This document shows, piece after piece, positions 28,278-41,553 of a stretch of 64,000 bases of DNA. Under the pieces are notes generated by a model. That model was not told the DNA's origin. It made no database searches and worked only from the letters and a program-made list of their open reading frames with translations. Each line of letters begins with the position of its first letter. Position 1 is the first letter of the stretch. Origin of the DNA: Neckera pumila (lineage: Eukaryota; Streptophyta; Bryopsida; Hypnales; Neckeraceae); contig OZ018415.1 in NCBI GenBank assembly GCA_963969595.1, forward strand, positions 20,775,782 through 20,839,781, written 5' to 3'. A program made the translations under genes and the position numbers.

Positions 28278-31200
28278 TCAAGAAGGAAGGGTTCCTGCTC
28301 CATACCGCAATAAATCCTGAACGGCGAGTGCGATGGATTGTGCTGGGCCTGCTTTGCAATCAGACTGTAACCTTTGTAGGTCAAGAAGGCGATTGTGCAT
28401 GACTTGGAGTCGGTCAGGTGATTGAAGGTATTCAGCGGCTAAAGCGGCCACTTCCATCGGATCGATCTCACCTATAAGCTCTGGGACAATCTTCTCTCCA
28501 GCCCACCTGTAAAAAACCTCAAATTTTCACGACTTACGACCTTAATAAGCACGTCATTTACACAGAAGTGTTCTGATAATGGAAAGTTACTTGAAGGAAG
28601 GTGCTTAAAAATTATCCAACAATAATAGAAAACAATGACATGACCTGGAAGGTGCAAGAGCATTAACGTGAGGCAGGTGCTTATCATGTCCTTCAGAAAG
28701 GAAGTGTATGACAGAGGAAAAATTCAAAGCAGCAACATTTTATGGATTCTGATCAGTCTCTACACTTTAAGGATACTAAAAGCATATCAAAATTGCATGC
28801 CTGAGAGGATAGCAAGAGTAGGACCTTTGACAAGGTACTATAATCCTTTACTAAATCTGAGAAGATACCAAATAATTCCCTTGTGCTGATAAAAGTAAAT
28901 AATGAAAGCAAGTATGCTACCTGTTGGGCCACGAGATAAAGCCGGCTGTGTTAAGTATGAAAAGGTTAACAAGGTGCGCCATTGCTGCACCTGCTTGGCC
29001 GGGAACTGCTGAGAGTAGACCCAATAGTCCTCCCGTTGCCCCTCTAAAAGTCTGCACAAGATCCACATGTCACCATCAACAGGCCTTGTCCACAAATTTT
29101 TCCATACACTTGAAAGTCATACTGAAAGTTCATAGTTTCATTCTTAAAACCAGACTTTTATTAACCGTACATAAGTAGAAATATACTCTAAAGTAAACCT
29201 TTCAATTGAGAGTCAGTAAACCACTCAAAAGCTGTTGGACAAAGCGGGATAAGGATACCTCCAGAAAATATGTCGGAAGAACCACAAGCATAGGAACACC
29301 TAACGTCCCAAGCTCTGCTGTGTTTGTACCCACCTACACGGTGAAAAAAATGATCAGACGACAATGCTTGTCCCATTTCCACAAAGGGTTGACAAGAAAA
29401 ATAGGATATCCACCTAATCCGTCAAAAGAATTCCCGCAAAAGATTTCATCAGCACATTGTGGAACATGAAACTTACACTGCACGAAACTCTAGAATCATA
29501 TCTGATTTAATTCTTTTCCTATTTGAACCTATTCTCTCGACAATCCGTAAAGAATTACTCACGGCCATTCATAATCTTGTTGCTTTGTGGAGTGGTATGC
29601 AACCACGATGGAGCTTTACCCCTAAGTGCCAAAATGAAGTGAAGAGGCCACTATATCATGTAGGAAGCTTCAAGTAAGGAAACAAAATATACTAAAAGAA
29701 GAAAAAACCATACTCTACATTTGGAATGATAAAATTATTCTGAAAGACACCGCAATTACCTTCCAAACTGGACTTGGTATTGAGCACTTAGGGATTAACA
29801 TATAGATTACAAGTATAGACTAAAAAGGATGAGTATAGAACAGTACCGTTGTTAGACAGATGGTGCAGCCCTGATACAGAGAATATGGCGGAAACTCCTG
29901 CCGAATCTCTATAGAGACCCCTCTCTCTGTCACCAGCTTCCCCAGCTCCTCAACATTGAATTGATTCAAGGTTGACTCATCCTCAGAGCTTCCTCTGTGC
30001 AAATTGGAGAGTGGTTCTGCTTGATTTTTGATGAAGTGCCCCGAAGCCCAGTGGAAACGGGGTATAAGAGGGTTGGACGCTGCATTGGCATGGTGTTGAA
30101 GCTCAGTCACAGTTACAGTGGGAGCCAAAGGCAACAAAAAACGCACCTGGCCCCCCATACTATCCTGCCACCCCACCCACCCTACGTCAGTAAGATTGTC
30201 CACAGTGAGAGTTACAACTTACGTATAAAACATATTGAATACCGAAGAGATTGACTCCCACGGTTCACCAGCCCGTAAGTGCCCAAATGGCTAAACGAGG
30301 CCGCCCCATATCTAATTCATTTAGGAAGCTTCTAAGGCAGGTAACAAAATGAATCCATGGAGAGAAGAAATCGAACTTACATTTTTGAGCTAACGAAAAA
30401 TATTCTTAAAGTTCCTGTCATTGACTGTTAGCATCCAAGGTGGCTTCCTAAAATATAGTGAGGTTAAAGTGCATGATTACTCTCGCAGCCTTTTGCAAGC
30501 CTGAGAATTCATTTCCTTGTATGCTGAGTGCCCTAAGATAGACAGAATAGGACAAACAAAAACTGGATTAAGAGAGGAACCTACATTTGATGTAGATAGT
30601 CTGCAACTGCCATGAAATAGGGCACACCGATGGCCAATTTCGCATCCTGCACAATTGTGCCAAAACAAAACTTCTGTTATCACTGATCACAAGTACATTC
30701 ACTACTACAACTGGGGTACCCTTTGAAATCTGACGCACTTGGGGCAATAAATTTGAAAGAAACACATGACAATCTATATTCCAGATATCTTCCATTTCAA
30801 GCATCCACTGAGGAAAAGTTGCAAATCTAGGCATAAGTCTAGCCATATTAACCACTCCATAGTTTATGCAAGCGACATTTCAAGCCCAGTCCATACTTGC
30901 TGATCCACAAATACGAGCAAAATAAAGCTCGCAAAGTCATCAAATCCAGATTACAGCAAAGAGCAACATCTGAAATAGACCCACCTCTTCAAAATATGAT
31001 GCACTAAAACTGACAAGAGAAAGGTAAGATTAGGACGACCAGACGGAGCCAGTACACTAAAAATGATATTTAGTGTTGGCAACACTAGTTACGAACCTTG
31101 ACACTAAATATCATAAGTAAGTAACACTAAATCTAATTTCTAACACTAAATATGCTCTATGGTAAATCTGAAATCTGAAAAGGTTTACATTTAGTGTTAG

Positions 31201-34200
31201 AACATGTTACAAAAATGAACTTGCAAAGGCGTTGGACTCAATCGGGCGTGGAAGCGGGAGTTTTGAAACTCGGAATTCCCGCCTTGCGACGGAGTATACC
31301 CCCCCTCCCCCCCAAAAAAAATCACGCCATTCGCAAATCGTGGAGCAAAGACGCGGAGGGAGAGGGCTCTCGGAAATCGGGGAAGAGAAGCGCGGAGCAG
31401 AGAGTGAATCTAGGGGTGGCCAGGGAAGGAGTCTCGGAACGCATGGAAAGGTGACAATCCAGGGAAGGCTAGGAAGGCCAGGGAAGGAGACGACAAGAGC
31501 GGAGGCGGCGCATTGAAGTCCAACACAACACATACTACACTAAATATCATTTTTAGTGTAGTTACCATTTTACATAAGTCCTAATTTATAAGAGTAAAAA
31601 CTATTCCGAAGCGTGACGTTTCAAAAACAGCTCTTGCAATAAGGACATGTATCAATCATCAATAGCTCAAGCTGCAGGAAAATCAAAACTGGAGGGCAAA
31701 ACGTTCTGGTCCACCAAGAATTGTACTAAACAACAGTTACAACATACTCTTCAGTAAGATTAGATTGTTTCAAGAATTTTTAGAAAACATCATAAAGGAA
31801 ATTTTACCCTTCAGGGGGAGGTCACTCTATGGTCTTGTGCATCATGGGGAGGCCATTGTATGATCATTGTGACCATAAACAAACCTCAAATGAAATACGA
31901 TAAGATTCTTTTTATGATGATGAAAAACAGGTCTAAATCATTCTAAGTTTATTGAGACAATTATTGAGATAATTGTTTTATAAATGCGTTTCAGAGTACG
32001 AAGAGTTACCTTGGAACCAGGGAGAAGACCAACAATGGGAACACCTTTCCTATCTTGGAACTCAGACGGCAGTTTCACTGATGAGGGTGCACTCCCCACT
32101 GCATCCACGAACAAGTCTCCGACTACCTGGCAACGGCTGCGGGCCCATTGCGGAACTCCTAATAAAAGATCCTGGGAACGCAGCATGTATCCATCCACCA
32201 ATCTGCTCTCATAATCACACCAGATTAACGAAACATTCTTGGCACCCTCTGTACAATAGCTGTGATTCCCTTTCTACAAGGATTTGCACCAAAAAATCTA
32301 TGTAAGATTAGGTGGCACTCCATGACTAGCCCTATTGAGCACAATTTTTGTAAATCTTGGTCGGCACCTGAATCATGGAGTCTAATTCCAAGGTGCTACT
32401 CCTGGTGGAACCAGAATTCTAAGTAAGATTAGAGTTTTGAGAATGATCGACAAGATAAACTATATCTGACACTTGTCATGACAGATTGGTCCTCACTAAA
32501 TAAATGAGAATAGATTAGAATAATGATGTGAAATAGTCACTTGCCAAGGGCCTCCAACAATTATAGCCCAATAGTAGGTAACAATTTAGGGTTCATTTGA
32601 TAATAAAATTAGCTCCTGTAAATGACAAAATGGGCATCCCTACAAACTCACTTTACATATTCATTTTAATCCTTCCTTCTTCTTTAGCTGCAAATCTTTC
32701 ATTTTTCAATTCCTTTGTGATAGACGTAACAGTCCCAACATTCTGCCCCACCACATACGTTGAATTGACAGAAATTTGTTTTCTCACATTAACCTGAACG
32801 ATTTGTTGCACTAGCCAAAAAGCGATATTCATCACTAAGATCAATTTAGACTGAAAATAGAAACAAATAAACAACAAGACGGCTTCTTCTGGTCAGCGGC
32901 ACTATGTCCCATAACAATGGGATAATGAGGAGATGTCGACACATACCCAGGCCATCGTGCTGCATCTTCGGCATACATAAGTGTCTTGTAACCTAATCTC
33001 CATCCCAGGACGAGCTGATTCAAAATCCAAAATCTTAGTAATATTCCCACAACTTCATCAAAAACACCAGTGTTAAACATCCAAGTCGATTCAGCCTCCA
33101 GTCCAGGTAGAATGCAACAAGCATAATCAAGAAAAATATCATATCAAAGACTCCAAGAGTGCGCCAATGACTTAATTTTAGTAACATCTTCAAGCTCAAA
33201 TACTACTGAACTGGTATGTGTAATAGCTACCTATGCACAACATTCTAGAGAACCATTGTTAAGAATGAATTCTAGACAACCCTCCGAATTGGCATGAAAC
33301 AGGAATCTTTCGACACATGAAAAGGGACTCTTGATCCCTAGTTTTGCAAAGTTAGCACAATTTCAACAAGTGAGCTCCTCAAGCCCACGAGTGGCTGTCT
33401 TCACAATGAGTATACTAGAGCTGTAATATTACCAGATACGCTTTGATTTGGCATGGAATTTCCTCTAAATAACTTACGATTCGTACTTGGCACTGTTCTC
33501 AAAAGATGCCCTGCCTTTACTACTCAAGATTGTTGGGACAGAATGACAACATACGTTCTCTTTCAAAGATACTTGAAAAGTCCAGCATCAAAATTACAGA
33601 ATAAACAAACACATGAATAAGTCTTACGTACCGTAAAAAACTGATCGCCGCCTAGGAATATACACACTCCTCGCTTGTGCCAATCCCAACCTTCTCGTGT
33701 TCGTCCCAGAAGCAGGAGAGAAAAAAACCCTTCTGGTCCCTACAATTCCACAATATATCTGGGTTCAGACCACAAAAACAAGTTGCACGCTATCCTGAAC
33801 CCTAAACCCAAACACTCCGTCAAACAACACCGGAACATAACCTGCAACAACACGTTCATGTGCTCTCCAATACTATACCAATATCATGCATAAACTTATC
33901 AGACCTGGCATCGGTCAATCTCCTCGAATGATTGAAGCAGTTGGAGCTCTCCACCAGAGGCATGTGGGCAAGGTGCTAATACCACCTACAAAATGAAAAT
34001 CACTGATTACTTTGGCACGGTTGTGAGAGGGTAGAAGACAAGAGCTGGTCTCTGTCAACAACACAAAACACTAGTAGAAAATTCATCCCCAAACGTATTC
34101 TAGAAAACCTAGCCACATTACAATTCGCAAACTTTACGCTATCATCTGCCTTAACCCCTAAAGGATTGCACTACATTTGTAATTCTGTAATTTTCACGCT

Positions 34201-35892
34201 ATACACAATAGTATACACAATAGTTGAGTGACACGATGAGTACGTGATACTCTTCTTTCAGTCTAGATTTTGTTGTTTGTTCTTACAAATGAATCTCTCA
34301 TAGGGTTTAGTGACTTGAGGAAAATACGAATGACATACACCCAAAAAAGGGTTAAATGGCATTAGAATTGGCAGGTATAACATGGCTAAGTTTTTCAGAA
34401 TACCTCTGGGGGTTTTCTACTACCAAAGGGAACTTCTACAAACCAAGCCAGTAACTGGTGAATGAAGATGACAATCAATATTATAAGTAGCCATCAAAGA
34501 TGTTAATAGGTAGTCAACCACAGACAAGCAATCAAATGCAGCCAGCAGGAAGAGGTAATTAATTATGACACACACTTAGAATACATCACTGAAAAATCCT
34601 GAACGATGAGTATATATCGATTTTGAAATGTATACCACCTTAAACATCAGGATCCTATTGATTTCAGGTCATAAATAAGCCCTTATAACTAATACATACA
34701 GTACCCAAATGACACATTCTTCGGTGAATTGGAATCCTCTGTGATACCCTAACAAAAGTGTAGCACTAATCCAACCATAGTGTCAAGTACGGTAATGTGC
34801 TTTATATACCGAGATGCGCATATCAACAGCATCGTCCTCTGCTGTCCGCCGCAGCTTTGCAACCACGGGCTTCACCCACGTCGCCACCTCACCCGGCCCA
34901 TTCGTCAGGATCACGACATCCACTGCCTCACTCCCCACCTCGGCTCGTGTATCACACAACCTCGCTCCATCTTTGCAAATCGCGCCTTCACCTGCACGCG
35001 CAAAACCATAACCTCAGCAGCTAACCCTAAAGAACCAAAGGATTCTTGGTTTGAAAACGACCGAGTCAATTCATCATACCGTAAAAAGGAGGTCATGTTT
35101 ATATCACCAGAATCCGTGAAGAGCATAGCATGTATTGATGATAAAAATGAATAGAATTGAGAACATCACTTCCCATATGAACCTCTTAAACTGATAAAAA
35201 AACATGAGGCCCAACTTGGACTTATTGGTCCCCTAAAGAACTCCTGACGATCCAGGACTCATGATTCCAAAAGGACCAATTCGGTTCATCATGTTGGGAA
35301 AATAAAATTGAGATGAGGCCATGGAAACCTTAATAAGTACAGAGCATTACACGCATTCGTCAAAAACTAAATAAAATTGAAAAAAGTACCCACATGACCT
35401 ACTCAAAACTGCTAAACTAAACAAGAGACCCAATTCGAACCTCTTGGTCCTTTAGAATTCAAGAAAATTCGGAAGCACATATGAGGATCCACCTTCCACC
35501 ATCATCCAGTGCCCGAGTTCACGATTATCACCACAACATCCCCAAATTGCTGGCCACTGAACTGGTCGTTTTTTCACACGACAGCATTGAAAGGAGCTTG
35601 CAAACAAGCAATTCTAGAGTACGTCTTTAACCCTAAAACCCTAAACCCTAGCAGGCCCGCAAATTCTTCAGCCCATCAGAAACTTCACAGAAAAAAAAAA
35701 GGTGTAGAACCTACCTCGTCCCTGAAACTGCGACCCCCAAGAGAAGTTTTTTAATGGAATGTGAGAAGCATTGAATCGAGGAGCACCAATCGAGGGGAAG
35801 AATTTGGGTTTGGGAGATTCTGGGTTGTTGGAGTTTGCAGAAGAAAAAGTTGGAATGCTCAAGAGAGCGGGGTGGCACAGCAATGTTGCCAT
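28278..35892 (-). CDS. Lipid-A-disaccharide-synthase-like protein, plastid type
   Basis: Twelve exons join in phase: 35892-35715, 34991-34810, 33985-33905, 33739-33632, 33014-32947, 32202-32010, 30646-30585, 30532-30481, 30164-29847, 29333-29259, 29051-28921 and 28506-28278, about 558 residues. The protein resembles the cyanobacterial and plant branch related to LpxB, a GT-B glycosyltransferase. Recognisable blocks include ILTNGPGEVATWVKPVV, VVLAPCPHASGGE, GVCIFLGGDQFF, YAEDAARWPGLVD, VVGDLFVDAV, VGLLPGSK, AKLAIGVPYFMAVADYL, TNTAELGTLGVPMLVVLPT and WAGEKIVPELIG. The first about 50 residues (MATLLCHPALLSIPTFSSAN...) are Ser/Pro/Asn-rich like a chloroplast transit peptide. The substrate of this branch is not known to me; lipid A synthesis is not assumed. 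An upstream in-frame GTG was passed over for the ATG at 35,892. Confidence 0.88.
31054..31559. mobile_element. TIR element with GC-rich cargo in an intron
   Basis: It lies in the 30,647-32,009 intron of the lipid-A-synthase-like gene. Ends are ACACTAAAAATGATATTTAG and its complement, flanked by AGT on both sides (31,051-31,053; 31,560-31,562). Extra ACACTAAAT copies sit near the left end. The centre (31,215-31,515) is strikingly GC-rich compared with the AT-rich ends and resembles a captured genomic fragment. No protein in it was recognised. Confidence 0.65.
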
Positions 35893-37268
35893 TGCGTATG
35901 GGAAGGTTACGAAGTCATCGCTCACGCTCGCTGTTGCCGATTGTTCCCGAAATCGGAAAGTATGGGCTTTGGCGTTTGGTTGTAGTGGAGAGTGGAGGCT
36001 GAAGGGAAACGGTTGGAGTGATATTTAGTGTGCGTCATTTAAGAGTGTTAGAGCATCTCCTGCACCCCTCCAAAGAACCCCTCTCCTCTAATTTTTGGAT
36101 GATAAGCAATCAATTGTAGTGTTTGTCAGGCTCCACCTTTACTAAGACACACCAAATAATCCATATTTGGTGCAGACTTTTAAGGGATTTGACCCATTCC
36201 CGACCACTACCCATTCTCGCTCTGTAGACTGTTTTCTTTCCGTTCAATAGGGGAAAAACGGTCATTTATTACAACGCGATTTCCAATGTAGTTGTGGCGT
36301 ATTATGATTGGCTACAAGATGATCAATATTGCAATCAATTCTTGGGTGGATTAGCAACTAGCCCTTGGTCGGAAATAGGGAGATCTATATAACAAGTATA
36401 GGTCGAATAGAATCTTTAGCAAAAAAAATTGTAGTAATTATGTTTTGAGAAATAAAAATATGGAAAACTATAGTAACCTTCTTAACTCAATTTCTATACA
36501 TGAGAAAATTCCTCCCTTGAATAATCCCGCCCTGAAGATATGTGTAATTGCTTAAGTGGTCGACAATGGGTTGGCTCCCTTGGAATATATGCTATAGAGT
36601 ATATTTTCTCTTGGAATTAGCAATTGTCATAGCTTACTTATTGCTTTTGCAAGATCTATGACTTGTGATTGGTTGGAAGTATATTTAGTGAGTTGTACTG
36701 TTGGAGATTCAAGTGGCCATCCCCTTTAAATTAGACAGATCTTGATTGACTCCTCAAATAGTTTGGAAGGCTGGAAGAGATGCTCTTAGTCATGCTTGTT
36801 ACAAAAGTCAAAACTACAAAAACCCCAAAAATCAAATACCGGTACATGGAAGACAACACAAAGCAGAATGCATTAGGTAAAGAATCACGGCTCTGGAGAG
36901 TCACTCTATAGTGACATCTTATGAATATCCATGTCACCGCTGAACTTAGAGATTCTAAATATTGCAAATTTCACTCAATCTGACTTTTGTCAAAAATGTC
37001 AAAACCAACATCAAGGCAACAAAGTACAAGGCAACCAAGTTCAATTTGTTTAATTGATAAATTAGTCCAATGAGGTATTAAGCCAAATGAAATGGCTTTT
37101 GAAGCTAGTTGCCAAAGAAAACTAGCTTCAAAAATCAATAAATTCATTTTTTGAGTTTAGAGATGAAAAGAGAAAATCTTCATAAGATTGGTGTAGTAGT
37201 AGGTCAAGCAAGCCATGTGGGATATGTAAATTAGGATTAATAGGTGTTCAACTACTCTTAGTTAAGCC

Positions 37269-37490
37269 CACTACAAGAGAATGGGGTGTTTTAAGTGAGT
37301 ATTTAAGTATAGTCCTAGAAATAAGATTTTAAGTAATGACCTTTAAGGCAATTTTTAGCAAAATGTTACTAAAAACACATGTATTTCTAGTAAAATTTTG
37401 CTAAAAATTGCCTTAAAGGTCATTATTTAAAATCTTATCCCTAGAACTATACTTAAAAACTCACTTAAAACACCCCATTTTCTTGTAGTG
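37269..37490. mobile_element. Hairpin MITE, CACTA-type ends, TSD GCC
   Basis: This is the second copy of the 222-bp hairpin at 9,013: same length, same CACTACAAGAGAATGGGGTG start and CTTGTAGTG end. It is flanked by GCC on both sides (37,266-37,268; 37,491-37,493). The different 3-bp duplications prove two independent insertions. Confidence 0.9.
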
Positions 37491-37491
37491 G

Positions 37492-37887
37492 CCAAATGCA
37501 GGAATTGTGTTAAGAATTGAATTTTAAAGGCTTCATTTAGGCATAGTAGAATAACTATTTTGAAAAAACTTTAAACTTTAAAAAATTGGATAATTAAGCT
37601 AAATTTTATCTCCATAAATCTGTTGGAGGTTATGAGACTCCAAATAAAAGTTATAGACAAAATTCTAAGAAGGGTTGGATGGGACATTATTTTAGACATT
37701 TTTAAATACCTTCTTTAAATTTTGTCTATAACTTTTAGTTGGAGGCTCTAAACCTCAATACAATTTTTGAAGATAAACTTTAACTTAATACCACAATTTT
37801 TTTTGGTTCAAGTTTTTTCAAAATAGTTATTCTACTATGCCTAAATGAAGTAAGAAATTCAACTTTTAACACAATTCCTGCATTTTG
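37492..37887. mobile_element. Second hairpin element abutting the CACTA MITE
   Basis: The left arm begins AAATGCAGGAATTGTGTTAA and the right arm ends TTAACACAATTCCTGCATTT. The arms are roughly 190 bp each and meet near 37,690. No clear target duplication was seen. The CACTA MITE sits directly at its left edge. Confidence 0.65.
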
Positions 37888-38884
37888 ACAATGAGCGGTC
37901 AATCTCTCACCTTCTAATTATCCCATATATTTGGCAATTCATGATGGACAATTGATTTCATTATAAAAACAATCTCTTCACCTTTCATTCTCACCAAATG
38001 TCAATGAAATAAATCTTCCATATTGCCACCAAAAAAAGTCTTAACGACAATTTGGAAGACTTATTTCATTGACATGTGCTTTATTTTCCAAAACTTGATT
38101 AGAGTTCAATTAGCATCCAATTTGAAGGTGTTCAAAAATCAGATTAAGGTGCATCAGAGAACCTTAATTCTGATTATTGAACATTTAAACTTGGATTTGG
38201 AGCCCTTCACAATCATTCAACAACCCAATGGAAGGTGAGCAAAAACAGAAGGAAAAAAATTTCCTAAGACAAAAAAGCCTTGAACATTGGGGTCCTCTGA
38301 GGTCTGCAAAGCGGCCTTCTAGAAGGCCCAAATTTTTCTCTAATGGATTGTTTTAGTCTTGTATCAATTAACGCATAAATTTGTTTTTCAACAAATGAAG
38401 AACTTTCCACCTTTTTAGTATAAAATCTTGCATCAATCCATGACATTCTTTTTTTCAATAAATGAGATTTGGGTTACACTAAGTTGAGTTAGTGGCCACA
38501 ATCAACGTATTGGATGACTATGATGGAGTGATTAGTAATTGCAATACGAACTTTGTTCTTTTCAATGTAAATTCATTATAAAAGTGACTTTTTTGGCCTT
38601 CATATTGAGGCCATGTTGAAGCCAACTTCATATTGAGTCTATTTTTTATTTCTCACAACATTTAGAGGAATTGTAGAAAAAATGTAAAGGCAAATGTGTT
38701 TAACCACTGATATAATAGATAAAGCTCAAATATGAAGTCTAGGATATTATATAATTTGAGTATTTTATGCAACAATTACAAAAGCTCAAACTTTTCTTGA
38801 CAATTCTCTTAAATATTTTCACTAATTTCAATGTCCTAATTTTGAACATTATTTTTGCAGCAAACATTAGAGAAAAATTCAACC

Positions 38885-39440
38885 CTTAGGAGGGCCGTTT
38901 CAAATTGACATGCTATGCTATTTCAAGCATGACTTGTCAACTTGGAAAAGTGCCCTTGGTGAGCAGTCAGAGTGTATGATTGCTCACTGGAGCAGTCAAA
39001 TTTTGCAGATTTTTATTTATTTTTAATATATATTTTTTTAAACAATTTTTTTATGATTATAATTTTTTTAATTTTTTTAATTTTTTATTCAAAAATCTAG
39101 GTTCCTGTATCTATTAAAGAAAATTCCAGGCCTTTAGAGGTACCTTGAAATTTACTTTGTTTTTGCTCAAAAATTTGTTTTTCTCCTATTTCCGCCCAGC
39201 TGAATCTATAGTGGCAAAGGCAAAGGAATCCAAAATTTTAAATAAGAAATAAAATTTAATTTAATTAAAAGTTAAAAAATTAAAAAATTAAAAAATTAAA
39301 AATTAAACTTTTTTTTGCAAAACTTGACTACTCCGAGGCGAGCAATCAAAGACTCTAACTGTTTACCAAGAGCATTTTTAAAGTTGACAAGTCATGCAAG
39401 AAATAGCATGGCATATCAACTTCAAACGGGCCTTTAAGGG
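38885..39440. mobile_element. Foldback element with about 140-bp arms
   Basis: The left arm includes GCATGACTTGTCAACTTGG and GTGAGCAGTCAGAGT; the right arm carries diverged complements (GTTGACAAGTCATGC, ACTCTAACTGTTTACC). The arms are separated by AT-rich sequence. Parts recur at 40,420-41,450, 49,860-50,060 and 51,780-51,890, so this is a repeat family. Confidence 0.6.
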
Positions 39441-40297
39441 ATTGAATTCTTTTTATGACTGTTACAGCAGTTTTAGTTGCGAGAAAATAGGGAAAAAATT
39501 ATTTTTTCAACCCCTTAAAATTAAATTTCAGGTACTAAAGGAGTCCGTGGAACAGCCCTCCGGAGGGCTGATTTTTTCTCTAATGTATCTAATTTATTGT
39601 CTAGGTTTATTATGGCCCACTTTGGAGTGAATATTCAAATTATTTTAACACATCATATCTCAAGGGAACACTTAAAGTCTGTAACACATTTTGCACTAAG
39701 GACATTCATCTGCACCTAAGCATATGTTACTTCACAAGTTCTGAAATTTAAGAGGTGTACATTCTTATAATCAATTTGTATTCATCATCTAAGATCTTAA
39801 AGTTAATGCAAAATCTATTAGAATTTTATTTTATACCTTAAATGATATAGGTTGTCAATAAGGTAGGAGGCTATAAAATAGAGTGGGCATTAAGAATGAA
39901 CCCTATAAATGGCCGTGAAATGGACATGAGTTGGTTCTGAAATTGACCAGTATAGTCATTAAATGAATCAAGAAAAAATCATTGTTAATTGCAAGAGCCA
40001 ATTATTCTCTTTGCTTTCCCTTTTTTTATTTAGAACTAGCGATTGGCGCTTGCTTTGCTATACATTAAATATATTACTTTCATCAATTTTTCATGTGATA
40101 GAATGTAGATAAACAAAGTATATATAATCATTAAATGAAAACATTGACATCCTCATACAATATTCTTTGAAAAAATTTATATAGTGCAACATAAAGTAAT
40201 TAAAGAAAATCTTTGTATCATAATTTTTACAAAATAACATTTCCAAGATGAAAACATTGCAATAAGAATAAATTAATCAAGTAAACAATGTAAGTAG

Positions 40298-41553
40298 AAT
40301 CTTCACATTTGAATATGAAGAGCAACGCTAGCAATTGGTGCTTCCTTATTCTTTAATATCACATTTTAAAAAGACATGGAATTAATCTATAGTTTTGTTG
40401 TTTGAAAAGTTTCTTTGTATGGCTTGTCAACTTCAAAATTGCTCTTGGTGAGCAGTTAGAGTCTCTGATTGCTCGCTGGAGGGTGATTGAATGAATGACC
40501 TTCCATTTTTGTTCCACTCTAGCCATTTTCAACCATTTTTTCGGGAATACTATAAAAATAGAAAAACATTTTTTAAAAATTATGAAAAAATGTAAGAAAT
40601 ATATACATCTTTAAGAAGAAGGTACCCTATGAATGAAAAGCGAAAAAATTCTCTAAATAGGAGAACTAGAAAAGTGCAGAATCGCAAGAAAATACATATT
40701 TTGACATTTTAATTTGTAAAAAATAAGAAAAGTAATTTAAAAAAACCTGAAAAATGCCATTTGAGAAGACTTTATAGTGAAGACATTTCACCAAAAAAAG
40801 TATCCTAAAACCATCTTCAATGCTCAGAATTGCATGCACAAGGGAGCCCTCTTTGCATGGACGTAGAGGATATAAAATAAAATATTTTTTAATGCCCCTT
40901 GGTAGAATCATGGCTTCCTATTATGGGAATAGACCATAGAAATTTCAACTCCAAATCATTAAATTTGGGGACTCCTTATGTAGTAAAAACCCCTAAAATT
41001 CAAAACGTGACATATTAGTTTAAATGATTTTTAAGTATAAAATGCTTTTTGAGAATTTCTGAAAAATATGAGATCTAATTAAACTCATAAGAAGATTCTC
41101 CAATACAAATTTCTAATTCATGCGAGTCATGCTTCAAATATTATTGCAAATTGAAGCTTCACCCTACATTTGTGACAATGTTTTAGTACTGGTCTTTCAT
41201 GCAATCACCTCGGAGCAGTCAATTTCTACATAATTTTTATTTATTTGTTTTTATTTTTATTTTTATTTATTTTTTAAATAATCTATTTGGAATTCTAGAT
41301 TCCTGCGCCACTGTTGTTGCGGTTTCAGTAGGGCAAAAATAGAGAAAAAATAATTTTTTGAACAAAATAAAAGCAACTTTCAGGATACCTTAGAGGGCTG
41401 AGGAGCATCCCTCTAGAGGCTTGAAATTTCCTCTAATGAATCTTCACATTTGAATATATAGAGCAACGGTAGCGGTTGGTGCTTCTTTATTCTTTAATAT
41501 CACATTTTATAAAGATATAGAATTTATCTATAGTTTTGTAGTTTGAAAAGTTT
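40298..41553. repeat. Direct-repeat-bounded nest of elements
   Basis: About 110 bp at 40,298-40,418 recurs in the same orientation at 41,437-41,553 (shared TTCTTTAATATCACATTTTA). Between them is a truncated copy of the 38,885 foldback family. That copy is split by the MITE at 40,481-41,209. Confidence 0.55.
40481..41209. mobile_element. Second GGTGATTGCA MITE copy
   Basis: It starts GGGTGATTGAATGAATGACC and ends GGTCTTTCATGCAATCACC. The interior aligns with the copy at 17,787. It has split a GCTCGCTGGAGCAGTC sequence still intact, in diverged form, near 38,980. A short GGAG is repeated at both edges. Confidence 0.7.

Noticed and set aside
40298..41553. LTR retrotransposon
   Set aside because: The direct repeats lack evident TG...CA ends, and the interior holds only MITE and foldback sequence with no gag or pol.
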